NCBI RefSeq assembly: GCF_001591345.1
Contig: NZ_BCUS01000058.1
Coordinates: 1-37,751, forward strand
Direction of reading: 5' to 3'
From: Variovorax boronicumulans NBRC 103145
GTDB taxonomy: Bacteria; Pseudomonadota; Gammaproteobacteria; Burkholderiales; Burkholderiaceae_C
DNA: 37,751 nucleotides
In this document: positions 1-7,409 of the stretch, one piece after another
Layout: each line of letters opens with the position of its first letter
Numbering within the stretch: position 1 is the stretch's first letter
Notes under the pieces: model-generated
Told to the model about the DNA's origin: nothing
Databases searched by the model: none
The model's input: the letters and a program-made list of their open reading frames with translations, nothing else
Program-made: the position numbers and the translations under genes

Positions 1-171
1 CACGCCGGCCGCCTTGCCGGCGGTCGCGGCCTTGCCTGCCGCTTTGCCGATCAGGCCCCAGAAGGCATGGGCCGGTGGGGCGAGGGCGGTGCCCGCGAGC
101 GCGGCGCAGAGGACGAGGGCGGCCCGGTTCGGACGCGACAGGAGGAGGGGAGAGCGTGTGCGTGACGGCAT
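1..171 (-). CDS. Secreted protein of unknown function, N-terminal part only
   Basis: The first 57 codons of a leftward gene that continues beyond the left edge. The ATG at 171 is the first possible start, because an in-frame TAG lies three codons upstream of it. The translation has a basic N-terminus, a hydrophobic stretch (about residues 17-32) and a likely signal peptidase site after AHA (34-36), followed by a Gly/Ala/Lys-rich mature start (FWGLIGKAAGKAATAGKAAG). This indicates export to the periplasm or cell surface. No family can be named from this fragment. It is divergent from the DUF971 gene, with about 98 bases between the two starts. Confidence 0.6.
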   Translation of the reverse strand, partial: MPSRTRSPLLLSRPNRAALVLCAALAGTALAPPAHAFWGLIGKAAGKAATAGKAAGV

Positions 172-269
172 GCAGCGATGCTAAGCGCAGGCGGCCGGCA
201 CGCTGGCGCGCAGCGCGCGGCATACTGCGCGAGTCCTCTCCCTTTTCTCTTCTTCCGAACGGATTCCCC

Positions 270-683
270 ATGGCAGGTTTGCAAGCCGGCGCGCCGACAC
301 CCCAATCGATCACCGTGCATGGCCAATCGCGCGTGCTCGAGGTCGGCTTCTCGGACGGCGCCACCTTCCGCATCCCCTTCGAGCTGATGCGCATCTACTC
401 GCCGTCGGCCGAAGTGCAGGGCCATGGCCCGGGGCAGGAGGTGCTGCAGACCGGCAAGCGCGACGTCGACCTGGTCGGGCTCGAGCCGGTGGGCAACTAC
501 GCCGTGCAGCCGGCCTTCAGCGACGGCCACAACTCCGGCATCTACACCTGGAGCCTGCTCTATGACCTGGGTGCCCGGCAGGCCGAGCTGTGGGCCGACT
601 ACGAGCGGCGCCTGGCCGCGGCCGGCGTGGACCGCGACGCCCCGATGGCCGACAAGGGCGGCCACGCCTGCAGCAGCCACTGA
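270..683 (+). CDS. DUF971 / gamma-butyrobetaine hydroxylase-like N-terminal domain protein
   Basis: A 137-residue protein. It resembles the small stand-alone domain (GBBH-like_N, formerly DUF971) found at the N-terminus of gamma-butyrobetaine hydroxylase; recognisable parts are the LEVGFSDG and FELMRIYSPSAE segments, the VGNYAV motif and the SDGHNSGIYTW segment near residue 90. The stand-alone form has no catalytic dioxygenase domain; metal binding or an Fe-S assembly link has been proposed for relatives, but its function here is not established. The ATG at 270 was chosen over longer in-frame versions because the extra upstream residues are Arg/Gly-rich low-complexity sequence with no family match. 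It lies directly upstream of ubiE, in the same direction. Confidence 0.85.
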   Translation: MAGLQAGAPTPQSITVHGQSRVLEVGFSDGATFRIPFELMRIYSPSAEVQGHGPGQEVLQTGKRDVDLVGLEPVGNYAVQPAFSDGHNSGIYTWSLLYDLGARQAELWADYERRLAAAGVDRDAPMADKGGHACSSH

Positions 684-698
684 GCGCCGCGGGAACCG

Positions 699-714
699 AG
701 GGTAAACATACCCT
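699..714. repeat. Short hairpin after the DUF971 gene
   Basis: AGGGTA and TACCCT arms (6 bp) around an AACA loop, 15 bases after the stop codon. It is followed within four bases by the GCTAT-N7-ATAGC palindrome. There is no T-run directly after it, so a terminator role is weakly supported. Confidence 0.35.
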
Positions 715-717
715 GTT

Positions 718-734
718 GCTATTGAAAAGATAGC
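718..734. repeat. GCTAT-N7-ATAGC palindromic element, copy 1
   Basis: Perfect 5-bp arms GCTAT (718-722) and ATAGC (730-734) around an AT-rich 7-base spacer, in the 172-base gap before ubiE. A second copy with the same arms, the same spacer length and the same leading GTT lies at 33738-33754. I recall this motif as a dispersed intergenic element of Comamonadaceae, but that is memory and not a search. Confidence 0.5.
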
Positions 735-855
735 CTTACACACAGCAAAGACGCGCGTTGCGGCGGCCCTCCGTTGGAGGAAAAAGCAACAAATGTCCGC
801 CGTGCCCGCGGGGTCGTCGCCTTGAAGGAATGCCTTCCGGCCTAACATCCAGCGC

Positions 856-1587
856 ATGAGTACAACCCACTTCGGCTTCGAGAAAGTCGACGAAAGCGAG
901 AAGGCGCAACGCGTTCGCGGCGTCTTCGACTCGGTGGCCTCGCGCTACGACATCATGAACGACCTGATGTCGGCCGGACTGCACCGGGCCTGGAAGGCCT
1001 ACACCGTGATGGTCGCGAACGTGGGCGAAGGCTCGCGCGTGCTCGACATCGCGGGCGGCACCGGCGACCTCGCGCTCGCCTTCTCCAAGAAGGTCGGCGC
1101 CACGGGCCAGGTGGTCCACACCGACATCAACGAAGCCATGCTGCGCACCGGCCGCAACCGCCTGCTCGACGCCGGCGTGGTGCTGCCCACCACGGTCTGC
1201 GACGCCGAGAAGCTGCCCTTTCCCGACGACCACTTCGACGTGGTCACCGTGGCCTTCGGCCTGCGCAACATGACGCACAAGGACATCGCACTCAAGGAGA
1301 TGAACCGCGTGCTCAAGCCGCGCGGCAAGCTGCTGGTGCTCGAGTTCTCGAAGGTCGCCAAGCCGCTCACGAAGGCCTACGACTGGTATTCGTTCAACGT
1401 GCTGCCGCGCCTGGGCAAGCTCGTGGCCGGCGACGATGCGAGCTACCGCTACCTGGCCGAATCGATCCGGATGCATCCCTCGCAAGAGGAGCTCAAGACC
1501 CTCATGAAAGAGGGCGGTTTCGGACATGTGGACTATCACAACATGACGGGGGGAATTGCTGCCCTCCATGTTGGAATCAAGTGTTGA
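856..1587 (+). CDS. ubiE: Ubiquinone/menaquinone biosynthesis C-methyltransferase UbiE
   Basis: A 243-residue class I SAM-dependent methyltransferase. It carries out the C-methylation of the benzoquinol ring in ubiquinone synthesis (and of demethylmenaquinol where menaquinone is made). The N-terminal signature FDSVASRYDIMNDLMS (24-39), the SAM-binding motif DIAGGTGD (64-71), the acidic residue Asp90 after the next strand and the CDAEKLPFP segment (115-123) are all present, and the length is typical. It heads a ubiE / Tim44-like / ubiJ / ubiB run, an arrangement close to the enterobacterial ubiE-ubiJ-ubiB operon. The enzyme is cytosolic but part of the quinone-synthesis complex. Confidence 0.97.
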   Translation: MSTTHFGFEKVDESEKAQRVRGVFDSVASRYDIMNDLMSAGLHRAWKAYTVMVANVGEGSRVLDIAGGTGDLALAFSKKVGATGQVVHTDINEAMLRTGRNRLLDAGVVLPTTVCDAEKLPFPDDHFDVVTVAFGLRNMTHKDIALKEMNRVLKPRGKLLVLEFSKVAKPLTKAYDWYSFNVLPRLGKLVAGDDASYRYLAESIRMHPSQEELKTLMKEGGFGHVDYHNMTGGIAALHVGIKC

Positions 1588-1628
1588 TCACGATGACGAC
1601 GCGAATTTTTCGCTCAAGAGGAGACGGC

Positions 1629-2633
1629 ATGAAGAGTTTGGGTTCTTTGTTCTTGGCAGCAGCACTGGTGCTGGTGAGCGTTCAGGCGGAAGCTGCTCGC
1701 ATGGGTGGCGGCAAGTCCGTCGGTCGCCAGTCGTCCAACGTGACGCAGCGCCAGGCCACGCAGCCCGCGGCCCCCGCGCAGCAGAACGCGACCAATGCGG
1801 CGCCCAAGCCCGCAACGCCCGCCGCCGCTGCACCGAAGCGTCCGTGGGGCGCGATGCTCGGCGGTCTCGCCGCCGGCCTGGGCCTGGCATGGCTCGCGAA
1901 TTCGCTGGGCCTGGGTGCCGGCTTCGCCAACATCCTGCTGATCGCGCTGCTGGCTTTCGCTGCGCTCGCGGTGTGGCGCATCTTCAAGGCGCGCTCGGCC
2001 GCGTCGTCGGGCAACGCCAACCGCCAGGGCGCTTTCGCCTTCCAGGGCGCCGGCAGCCCCGCCGATGCACGCGCACCGGCACAGTACAGCCCGGCCAACG
2101 TCGGCAACGACGCCTCGGCACGGCCGTGGGAGCGCAACGCCGCGGCGTTCGACGCCGCACCGGCATCGCACGGCAGCAGCCTCTCGGCCGCGGGTGCCGC
2201 AGCCGGTGGCAGCATGATCGGTTCGGCACTGGCCGGTTCGCAGTCCTGGGGCATCCCCGCAGGCTTCGATGCCGACGGTTTCCTCACCGCCGCCAAGCGC
2301 AACTTCGTGACGCTGCAAGACGCCTGGGACCGCGCCGACGTGTCGATGCTGCGTTCCATGATGACCGACAGCATGGTCGAAGAGATCCGCACGCAGCTGG
2401 CCGATCGCGCCAGCCACACGGGCGGTGCGCTCAACAAGACCGAGGTCGTGATGCTCGACGCGAAGCTGCTGGGTATCGAAGAGCTGCCCGACGCCTACAT
2501 GGCGAGCGTGGAGTTCTCCGGCATGATCCGCGAAGACGCCTCGGCGGGCCCGGCCCCGTTCCGTGAAGTCTGGAACATGACCAAGACCGGCAGCGCCGGC
2601 TGGCTCGTCGCAGGCGTGCAAGCGCTGCAGTGA
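1629..2633 (+). CDS. Tim44-like domain membrane protein
   Basis: A 334-residue protein. It begins with a signal peptide (residues 1-22, cleavage probably after AEA). A Gln/Ala/Pro-rich linker (about 30-70) follows, then two adjacent hydrophobic helices (about 73-93 and 97-117). The C-terminal globular region (about 215-334) resembles the Tim44 / MRPL45 lipid-binding fold seen in bacterial Tim44-like proteins. The ATG at 1629 has a strong ribosome binding site (AGGAGA) just upstream. The role is unknown; mitochondrial Tim44 anchors the import motor at the inner membrane, but bacterial members have no established substrate. Its position between ubiE and ubiJ suggests a membrane-associated partner of the quinone pathway, which is inference. 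Confidence 0.85.
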   Translation: MKSLGSLFLAAALVLVSVQAEAARMGGGKSVGRQSSNVTQRQATQPAAPAQQNATNAAPKPATPAAAAPKRPWGAMLGGLAAGLGLAWLANSLGLGAGFANILLIALLAFAALAVWRIFKARSAASSGNANRQGAFAFQGAGSPADARAPAQYSPANVGNDASARPWERNAAAFDAAPASHGSSLSAAGAAAGGSMIGSALAGSQSWGIPAGFDADGFLTAAKRNFVTLQDAWDRADVSMLRSMMTDSMVEEIRTQLADRASHTGGALNKTEVVMLDAKLLGIEELPDAYMASVEFSGMIREDASAGPAPFREVWNMTKTGSAGWLVAGVQALQ

Positions 2634-2647
2634 CAAAAACCTGAGCC

Positions 2648-2666
2648 ACGGCCGTCACCCGGCCGT
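2648..2666 (+). terminator. Hairpin between Tim44-like gene and ubiJ
   Basis: Perfect 7-bp stem ACGGCCG / CGGCCGT with a TCACC loop, 15 bases after the stop codon. No T-run follows, so it may attenuate transcription or stabilise the RNA rather than terminate. A GATAAT hexamer at 2678-2683 sits just downstream. Confidence 0.35.
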
Positions 2667-2690
2667 AGCACTGACGGGATAATGGGGACC

Positions 2691-3248
2691 ATGGCTACAC
2701 CATCGTCCCCTTTTTCTTTGCTCGGCGACCTGTTCAACCGCATCGGCGAACGCCTGCAACCGCCGGCCTGGGCCGTCCACGAGATCCAGCACCGCGCGGT
2801 GCTGTTCCTGAACCACGTGCTGCAGCAGGAACCCGAAGCGCAGCAGCGGCTGCTGCGCCAGCAGGGCAGGGTGGTGCGCTTCCAGTGGCGCTTCGTGACG
2901 ATGGAACTGGTGGCCACGCCGGCCGGCCTGCTCGACCTGGCACCTGCCGGCTCCACGCCCGAACTCACGCTCACCGTGATCGATGACTCCCCCTTCGACA
3001 TTGCCCGCGCCACGCTGCGCGGCGACAAGCCTTCCGTGCAGATCGTCGGCGACGTGCAACTCGCGGCCGAGGTCAACTGGCTGGTCGACCACGTGCGCTG
3101 GGACGTCGAGGACGACCTGGCCCGCGTGATCGGCGACGTGCCCGCGCACACGCTGGGCAACGGCGTGCGCCGCGTGGTGGGCGCGCTGCGCCAGTTCGTC
3201 GGCGACCGCTCGGCCCGTGCCGGCGGTGCGGCGGGCCACGCCGAATGA
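2691..3248 (+). CDS. ubiJ: Ubiquinone biosynthesis accessory factor UbiJ (SCP2 domain)
   Basis: A 185-residue protein of the UbiJ/SCP2 family, which provides a lipid-binding surface in the ubiquinone-synthesis complex with UbiK. The region around HEIQHRAVLFLNHVLQQEP and the SCP2-like core (VDHVRWDVEDDLARVIGD near residues 135-152) are recognisable, and the location between ubiE and ubiB supports the name. It overlaps ubiB by 4 bases, implying coupled translation. An alternative start lies at 2682. I prefer 2691 because the 2682 ATG falls inside a GATAAT sequence that could be a -10 element, but neither start has a well-spaced ribosome binding site. Confidence 0.88.
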   Translation: MATPSSPFSLLGDLFNRIGERLQPPAWAVHEIQHRAVLFLNHVLQQEPEAQQRLLRQQGRVVRFQWRFVTMELVATPAGLLDLAPAGSTPELTLTVIDDSPFDIARATLRGDKPSVQIVGDVQLAAEVNWLVDHVRWDVEDDLARVIGDVPAHTLGNGVRRVVGALRQFVGDRSARAGGAAGHAE

Positions 3249-4810
3249 GTCGCTTCTATCGCGGCCTGTTCATCGTCTGGGTCGCACTGCGCTATGGCCT
3301 GGACGAGCTCGTGCTCACGAGCTTCCAGAAGCCCTGGCTGCGCGTGGTGGCGCGCATCGTCTCCATCGGACGCAACCTCGACGCGCCGCGCGGCCAGCGC
3401 TTGCGCGAGGCGCTGGAGCGGCTGGGCCCCATCTTCGTGAAGTTCGGCCAGGTGCTGTCCACGCGGCGCGACCTGCTGCCGCCCGACATCGCCGACGAGC
3501 TCGCCTTCCTGCAGGACCGCGTGCCGCCGTTCCCTTCGGCGGTGGCGGTCGCGACCATCGAGCGCGCCTTCCGCCGCCCGGTGAGCGACGTGTTCGTGCA
3601 GTTCGACGAAACGCCCATCGCCAGCGCCTCGATCGCGCAGGTGCACTTCGCGACCATCCGCACCAACCAGGGCGAGATCCGCGACGTGGCGGTGAAGGTG
3701 CTGCGCCCCAATATGCGCGGCGTGATCGAGAAGGACCTGGCCCTCATGGCCATGATGGCCGGCTGGATCGAGAAGCTCTCGCCCGACGGCAAGCGCCTGA
3801 AGCCGCGCGAGGTGGTCGGCGAGTTCGACAAGTACCTGCACGACGAGCTCGACCTCGTGCGCGAGGCCGCCAACGCTGCGCAGCTGCGCCGCAACATGGC
3901 CTCGCTCGACCTGGTGCTGATCCCCGAGATGTTCTGGGACTTCTGCCACCCCGAGGTGATCGTGATGGAGCGCATGAACGGCGTACCCATTGCGCAGATC
4001 GACAAGCTGCGTGCCGCCGGCGTCGACATTCCCAAGCTGGCGCGCGACGGCGTGACGATCTTCTTCACGCAGGTGTTCCGCGACGGCTTCTTCCATGCCG
4101 ACATGCACCCGGGCAACATCCAGGTAAGCCTGGCGCCCGAGACCTTCGGGCGCTACATCTCGCTCGACTTCGGCATCATCGGCACGCTCACCGAGTCCGA
4201 CAAGGAGTACCTTGCGCAGAACTTCGCGGCCTTCTTCCGGCGCGACTACAAGCGCGTGGCCGAGCTGCACCTGGAGAGCGGCTGGGTGCCGCAGGGCACG
4301 CGCATCGACGAACTCGAGGCCGCGATCCGCACCGTATGCGAGCCGTACTTCGACCGGCCGCTGAAGGAAATCTCGCTGGGCATGGTGCTGATGCGCCTGT
4401 TCCAGACCTCGCGCCGCTTCCACGTCGAGATCCAGCCGCAGCTGGTGCTGCTGCAGAAGACCCTGCTGAACATCGAGGGCCTGGGCCGCAGCATCGACCC
4501 CGAGCTCGACCTCTGGGCCACGGCCAAGCCCTTCCTCGAGAAGTGGATGATCGACCAGATCGGGCCGAAGAAGCTGTTCCAGCAACTGCGGGCCGAGGCG
4601 CCGCGCTACGCGAAATTGCTGCCGCAATTGCCGCGTTTGCTGCACGATTTCCTGGAAAATCGGCCGCCCGATCACCGCCGCGAGTTGCAGGAACTGCTGG
4701 CCGCGCAGAAGCGCACCAACCGGCTGCTGCAGGCCATCCTCTATGGCGGCATCGGATTCGTCCTGGGGTTGCTCGCCATGCAAGTGCTGGTGCGCGTGCG
4801 TTTGTTCTAG
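3245..4810 (+). CDS. ubiB: Ubiquinone biosynthesis protein UbiB (ABC1/ADCK atypical kinase)
   Basis: A 521-residue member of the UbiB/ABC1/COQ8 family of atypical kinase-like ATPases, needed for ubiquinone production and thought to help extract or present isoprenoid precursors. Visible family features are the KFGQ motif (66-69), the Ala-rich nucleotide loop IASASIAQVH (125-134), VAVK with Lys151, HADMHPGN (284-291) and DFG (308-310). A hydrophobic C-terminal helix (about 495-515) anchors it in the inner membrane. It overlaps ubiJ by 4 bases (ATGA). Length and motifs are complete. Confidence 0.97.
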   Translation: MSRFYRGLFIVWVALRYGLDELVLTSFQKPWLRVVARIVSIGRNLDAPRGQRLREALERLGPIFVKFGQVLSTRRDLLPPDIADELAFLQDRVPPFPSAVAVATIERAFRRPVSDVFVQFDETPIASASIAQVHFATIRTNQGEIRDVAVKVLRPNMRGVIEKDLALMAMMAGWIEKLSPDGKRLKPREVVGEFDKYLHDELDLVREAANAAQLRRNMASLDLVLIPEMFWDFCHPEVIVMERMNGVPIAQIDKLRAAGVDIPKLARDGVTIFFTQVFRDGFFHADMHPGNIQVSLAPETFGRYISLDFGIIGTLTESDKEYLAQNFAAFFRRDYKRVAELHLESGWVPQGTRIDELEAAIRTVCEPYFDRPLKEISLGMVLMRLFQTSRRFHVEIQPQLVLLQKTLLNIEGLGRSIDPELDLWATAKPFLEKWMIDQIGPKKLFQQLRAEAPRYAKLLPQLPRLLHDFLENRPPDHRRELQELLAAQKRTNRLLQAILYGGIGFVLGLLAMQVLVRVRLF

Positions 4811-4829
4811 AGGCTGGAGGAGTTTCGCC

Positions 4830-6278
4830 GTGTTGTTGACGCTGGTCATCGTCTATCTGCTGGTCACCATCGCCATCGGCCTGTATGCGGCCAAACGGGT
4901 GAAGAACACCACCGACTTCGCGATCGCGGGGCGGCACCTGCCGCTGTTCATGATCATCACGACCACCTTCGCGACCTGGTTCGGGTCCGAGACGGTGCTC
5001 GGCATCCCGGCCAAGTTCATCGAGGGCGGCCTGAGCGGCGTGGTCGAAGACCCGTTCGGCGCGGGCACCTGCCTGATCCTGGTGGGCCTGTTCTTCGCGG
5101 GCAAGCTGTACCGCATGACGCTCTTGACCATCAGCGACTACTACCGCGAGCGCTACGGCCGCAGCGTGGAAGTGGCCTGCTCGCTGATCATCATGCTGAG
5201 CTACCTGGGCTGGGTCTCGGCGCAGGTCACGGCGCTGGGGCTGGTGTTCAACGTGCTGTCGGCCGGCGCCATCAGCATCCCGCTGGGCATGGTGATCGGC
5301 GTGGTCTCGATCCTGGCCTACACGCTGTTCGGCGGCATGTGGTCGGTGGCCGTGACCGACTTCATCCAGATGATCATCCTGGTCGTCGGCCTCGCGGTGA
5401 TCGCGATGTTCGCGGGCGACATGGCCGGCGGCGCCGACAAGGTGGTGGCTTTCGCGGTCAGCAAGGACCTCTTCAAGTTCTGGCCCGAGCCCAACTGGCA
5501 CGACATGGTGTTCTTCTTCGCCGCGGCCATCACGATGATGCTGGGCTCCATTCCGCAGCAGGACGTGTTCCAGCGCGTGATGTCGGCCAACAGCGTCAAG
5601 GCCGCCACGCGCGGCCCGGTGATCGGCGGCGTGGCCTACATCCTGTTCGCCTTCGTGCCGATGTTCCTCGTGGCCAGCGCGCTGCTGATCATGCCGGAGG
5701 AGGTGGCGGTGCTGCTCAAGGAAGATCCGCAGAAGGTGCTGCCCACGCTGGTGCTGCAGAAGATGCCCTTCGTGATGCAGGTGCTGTTCTTCGGCGCGCT
5801 GCTGTCGGCCATCAAGTCGACCGCCTCGGCCACGCTGCTGGCGCCCAGCGTCACCTTCACCGAGAACATCTGGCGCCAGTTCCGTCCCGCCGGCACCGAC
5901 CGCGAGAACCTGATGACCATGCGCATCACGGTGCTGCTGTTCAGCGCCGCCGTGCTGGCCTACGCGATCCGCATGCAGGGCACGCCGATCTACGAACTGG
6001 TGTCGGGCGCCTACCAGGTGCCGCTGGTCGGGGCCTTCGTGCCGCTGGTGTGCGGCCTGTACTGGCGCCGCGCCACCACCCAGGGCGCCATCGCCTCGAT
6101 CGTGGGGGGCATCGGCGTCTGGCTGCTGTTCATGGCGATGCCCTGGGGTACCGCCTTCCCGGCCCAGCTGGCGGGCGTGCTGTCCTCGTTCGCGGGCATG
6201 GTCATCGGCTCGCTGCTGCCGCAATGGATAGCGAACACTCACACGCCGCACCGCCTCCTGGCGACCGAGCCGGCCTGA
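4830..6278 (+). CDS. Sodium:solute symporter family protein
   Basis: A 482-residue polytopic membrane protein of the SSS family, which includes Na+/proline and Na+/pantothenate transporters. It shows about 12-13 hydrophobic helices, an early TTFATWFGSETVLGIP segment typical of SSS helix 2, and the LGWVSAQVTALG and YTLFGGMWSVAVTDFIQM segments characteristic of the family core. The GTG at 4830 was chosen: GGAGG at 4816-4820 is well placed, and the alternative upstream in-frame ATG would add a Cys/Trp-rich segment overlapping the end of ubiB. The substrate cannot be told from sequence. It lies 19 bases after ubiB, so may be co-transcribed. Confidence 0.9.
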   Translation: MLLTLVIVYLLVTIAIGLYAAKRVKNTTDFAIAGRHLPLFMIITTTFATWFGSETVLGIPAKFIEGGLSGVVEDPFGAGTCLILVGLFFAGKLYRMTLLTISDYYRERYGRSVEVACSLIIMLSYLGWVSAQVTALGLVFNVLSAGAISIPLGMVIGVVSILAYTLFGGMWSVAVTDFIQMIILVVGLAVIAMFAGDMAGGADKVVAFAVSKDLFKFWPEPNWHDMVFFFAAAITMMLGSIPQQDVFQRVMSANSVKAATRGPVIGGVAYILFAFVPMFLVASALLIMPEEVAVLLKEDPQKVLPTLVLQKMPFVMQVLFFGALLSAIKSTASATLLAPSVTFTENIWRQFRPAGTDRENLMTMRITVLLFSAAVLAYAIRMQGTPIYELVSGAYQVPLVGAFVPLVCGLYWRRATTQGAIASIVGGIGVWLLFMAMPWGTAFPAQLAGVLSSFAGMVIGSLLPQWIANTHTPHRLLATEPA

Positions 6279-6326
6279 TGGCGGGCCGGGCCGGGCCCCC
6301 ACGGCCCCTGTGGGCGGGGGCGCCCC

Positions 6327-6332
6327 TATAAT
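6327..6332 (+). promoter_or_regulatory. Candidate -10 element upstream of fmdB-like gene
   Basis: A perfect TATAAT within otherwise GC-rich DNA, 52 bases before the fmdB-like ATG. No good -35 hexamer is visible at the usual distance. A GC-rich hairpin (CCCAC / GTGGG) lies just upstream. It would drive the fmdB / DUF502 / aspS run. Confidence 0.45.
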
Positions 6333-6383
6333 CGAGGGCTTTGCGAGCGGCAGCTGCGTCGCTCATTCCCACCCCGATTTCCC

Positions 6384-6725
6384 ATGCCCATTTACGCCTA
6401 CAAGTGCAGTTCCTGCGGCTTTGCCAAAGACGTTCTGCAGAAGATGTCGGACACGCCGCTCTCGGTGTGCCCGGAATGCGGTGCGAGCGCATTTGAAAAG
6501 CAGGTCACGGCCGCCGGCTTCCAGCTCAAGGGCTCGGGCTGGTACGTGACCGACTTCCGCGAGGGCGGCGGCAAGAAGTCCGAGGCCGCTACCGCGCCCG
6601 CTGCGTCCGGCGACGGTGCCAAGTCGGCCGACGCTTCTTCTTCGTCCCCCGCCTCCAGCCCCGCACCGGCGCCCGCTCCCGCGCCGGCCCCCGCTGCAAC
6701 GGCTGCCGCCAAGAGCGGCGACTGA
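6384..6725 (+). CDS. FmdB family zinc-ribbon protein
   Basis: A 113-residue protein. The N-terminal zinc ribbon of the FmdB regulatory-protein family is clear: MPIYAYKC start, Cys8-x2-Cys11 and Cys29-x2-Cys32. The conserved KGSGWYVTD segment (about residues 52-60) follows. The C-terminal half is low complexity, first Ala/Ser-rich and then an Ala-Pro repeat (about 93-104), which should be disordered. FmdB was named for a putative regulator of formamidase, but the family function is unproven. It is followed 14 bases later by the DUF502 gene and then aspS, a gene order common in betaproteobacteria. Confidence 0.88.
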   Translation: MPIYAYKCSSCGFAKDVLQKMSDTPLSVCPECGASAFEKQVTAAGFQLKGSGWYVTDFREGGGKKSEAATAPAASGDGAKSADASSSSPASSPAPAPAPAPAPAATAAAKSGD

Positions 6726-6739
6726 CGGAACCCTCTCCC

Positions 6740-7372
6740 ATGTCCGCCCTGCGCAAATGGTTGTTCTCCGGCTTGCTGGTGATCGTTCCGCTGTTCATCA
6801 CCCTGGCGGTGCTGAAGTGGATCATCGACACGCTCGACCAGACGCTGTGGGTGCTGCCGGGCGCATGGCAGCGCTGGCTCTACGACAACAACATCCGCGG
6901 GCTCGGTGTGCTGCTCACGCTGGCCATCCTGCTGGTGGTCGGTGCCATTGCGAGCAACTTCGTCGGCAAGCGCCTGCTCGGCTGGGGCGACGCCGTGGTG
7001 CGCCGCATTCCGGTCGTGCGCTCGATCTACTCGAGCGTCAAGCAGGTGTCGGACACGCTGTTCTCCGAGAACGGCAACGCATTCCGCACGGCAGTGCTGA
7101 TCCAGTGGCCGCGCGAGAGCGTGTGGACCATTGCCTTCGTGACCGGCGCGCCGGGCAACGAGGTGGCCGAGTACCTGGGCAGCGAGGAATTCCTCAGCGT
7201 CTACGTGCCGACCACGCCCAACCCCACGGGCGGCTACTTCGTCATGCTCAAGCGCAGTGACTGCGTCGAACTGAAGATGAGCGTGGACGAAGCGCTCAAG
7301 TACATCGTCTCGATGGGCGTGGTCGTTCCAGGCGGCCCCTCCTCGGTGGCGATCAAGCCATCCAACTCATAA
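6740..7372 (+). CDS. DUF502 family inner-membrane protein
   Basis: A 210-residue protein of the DUF502 family. It has two N-terminal transmembrane helices (about residues 8-30 and 52-75) and a soluble C-terminal domain containing IPVVRSIYSSVKQV and FVTGAPGN. The function is unknown; relatives are found beside aspS in many proteobacteria and in plants (LCV-like proteins). It sits between the fmdB-like gene and aspS in the same direction. Confidence 0.88.
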   Translation: MSALRKWLFSGLLVIVPLFITLAVLKWIIDTLDQTLWVLPGAWQRWLYDNNIRGLGVLLTLAILLVVGAIASNFVGKRLLGWGDAVVRRIPVVRSIYSSVKQVSDTLFSENGNAFRTAVLIQWPRESVWTIAFVTGAPGNEVAEYLGSEEFLSVYVPTTPNPTGGYFVMLKRSDCVELKMSVDEALKYIVSMGVVVPGGPSSVAIKPSNS

Positions 7373-7409
7373 AAACGAACGCGCCACGACGGCGCCGGAA
7401 GTCATCTCT

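Noticed and set aside
2678..2683. Firm ubiJ promoter at the GATAAT
   Set aside because: No -35 element at a proper distance and an upstream hairpin occupies that region; kept only as a note for choosing the start codon.
2495..4849. A 784-codon leftward open frame opposite ubiJ and ubiB
   Set aside because: Composition is antisense-like (His/Gln/Leu/Arg-rich), with no domain, and the opposite strand carries well-supported genes.
4188..6302. A 704-codon leftward open frame opposite the sodium:solute symporter gene
   Set aside because: His/Arg/Gln-rich shadow of a polytopic membrane protein gene; no start signal or family match.
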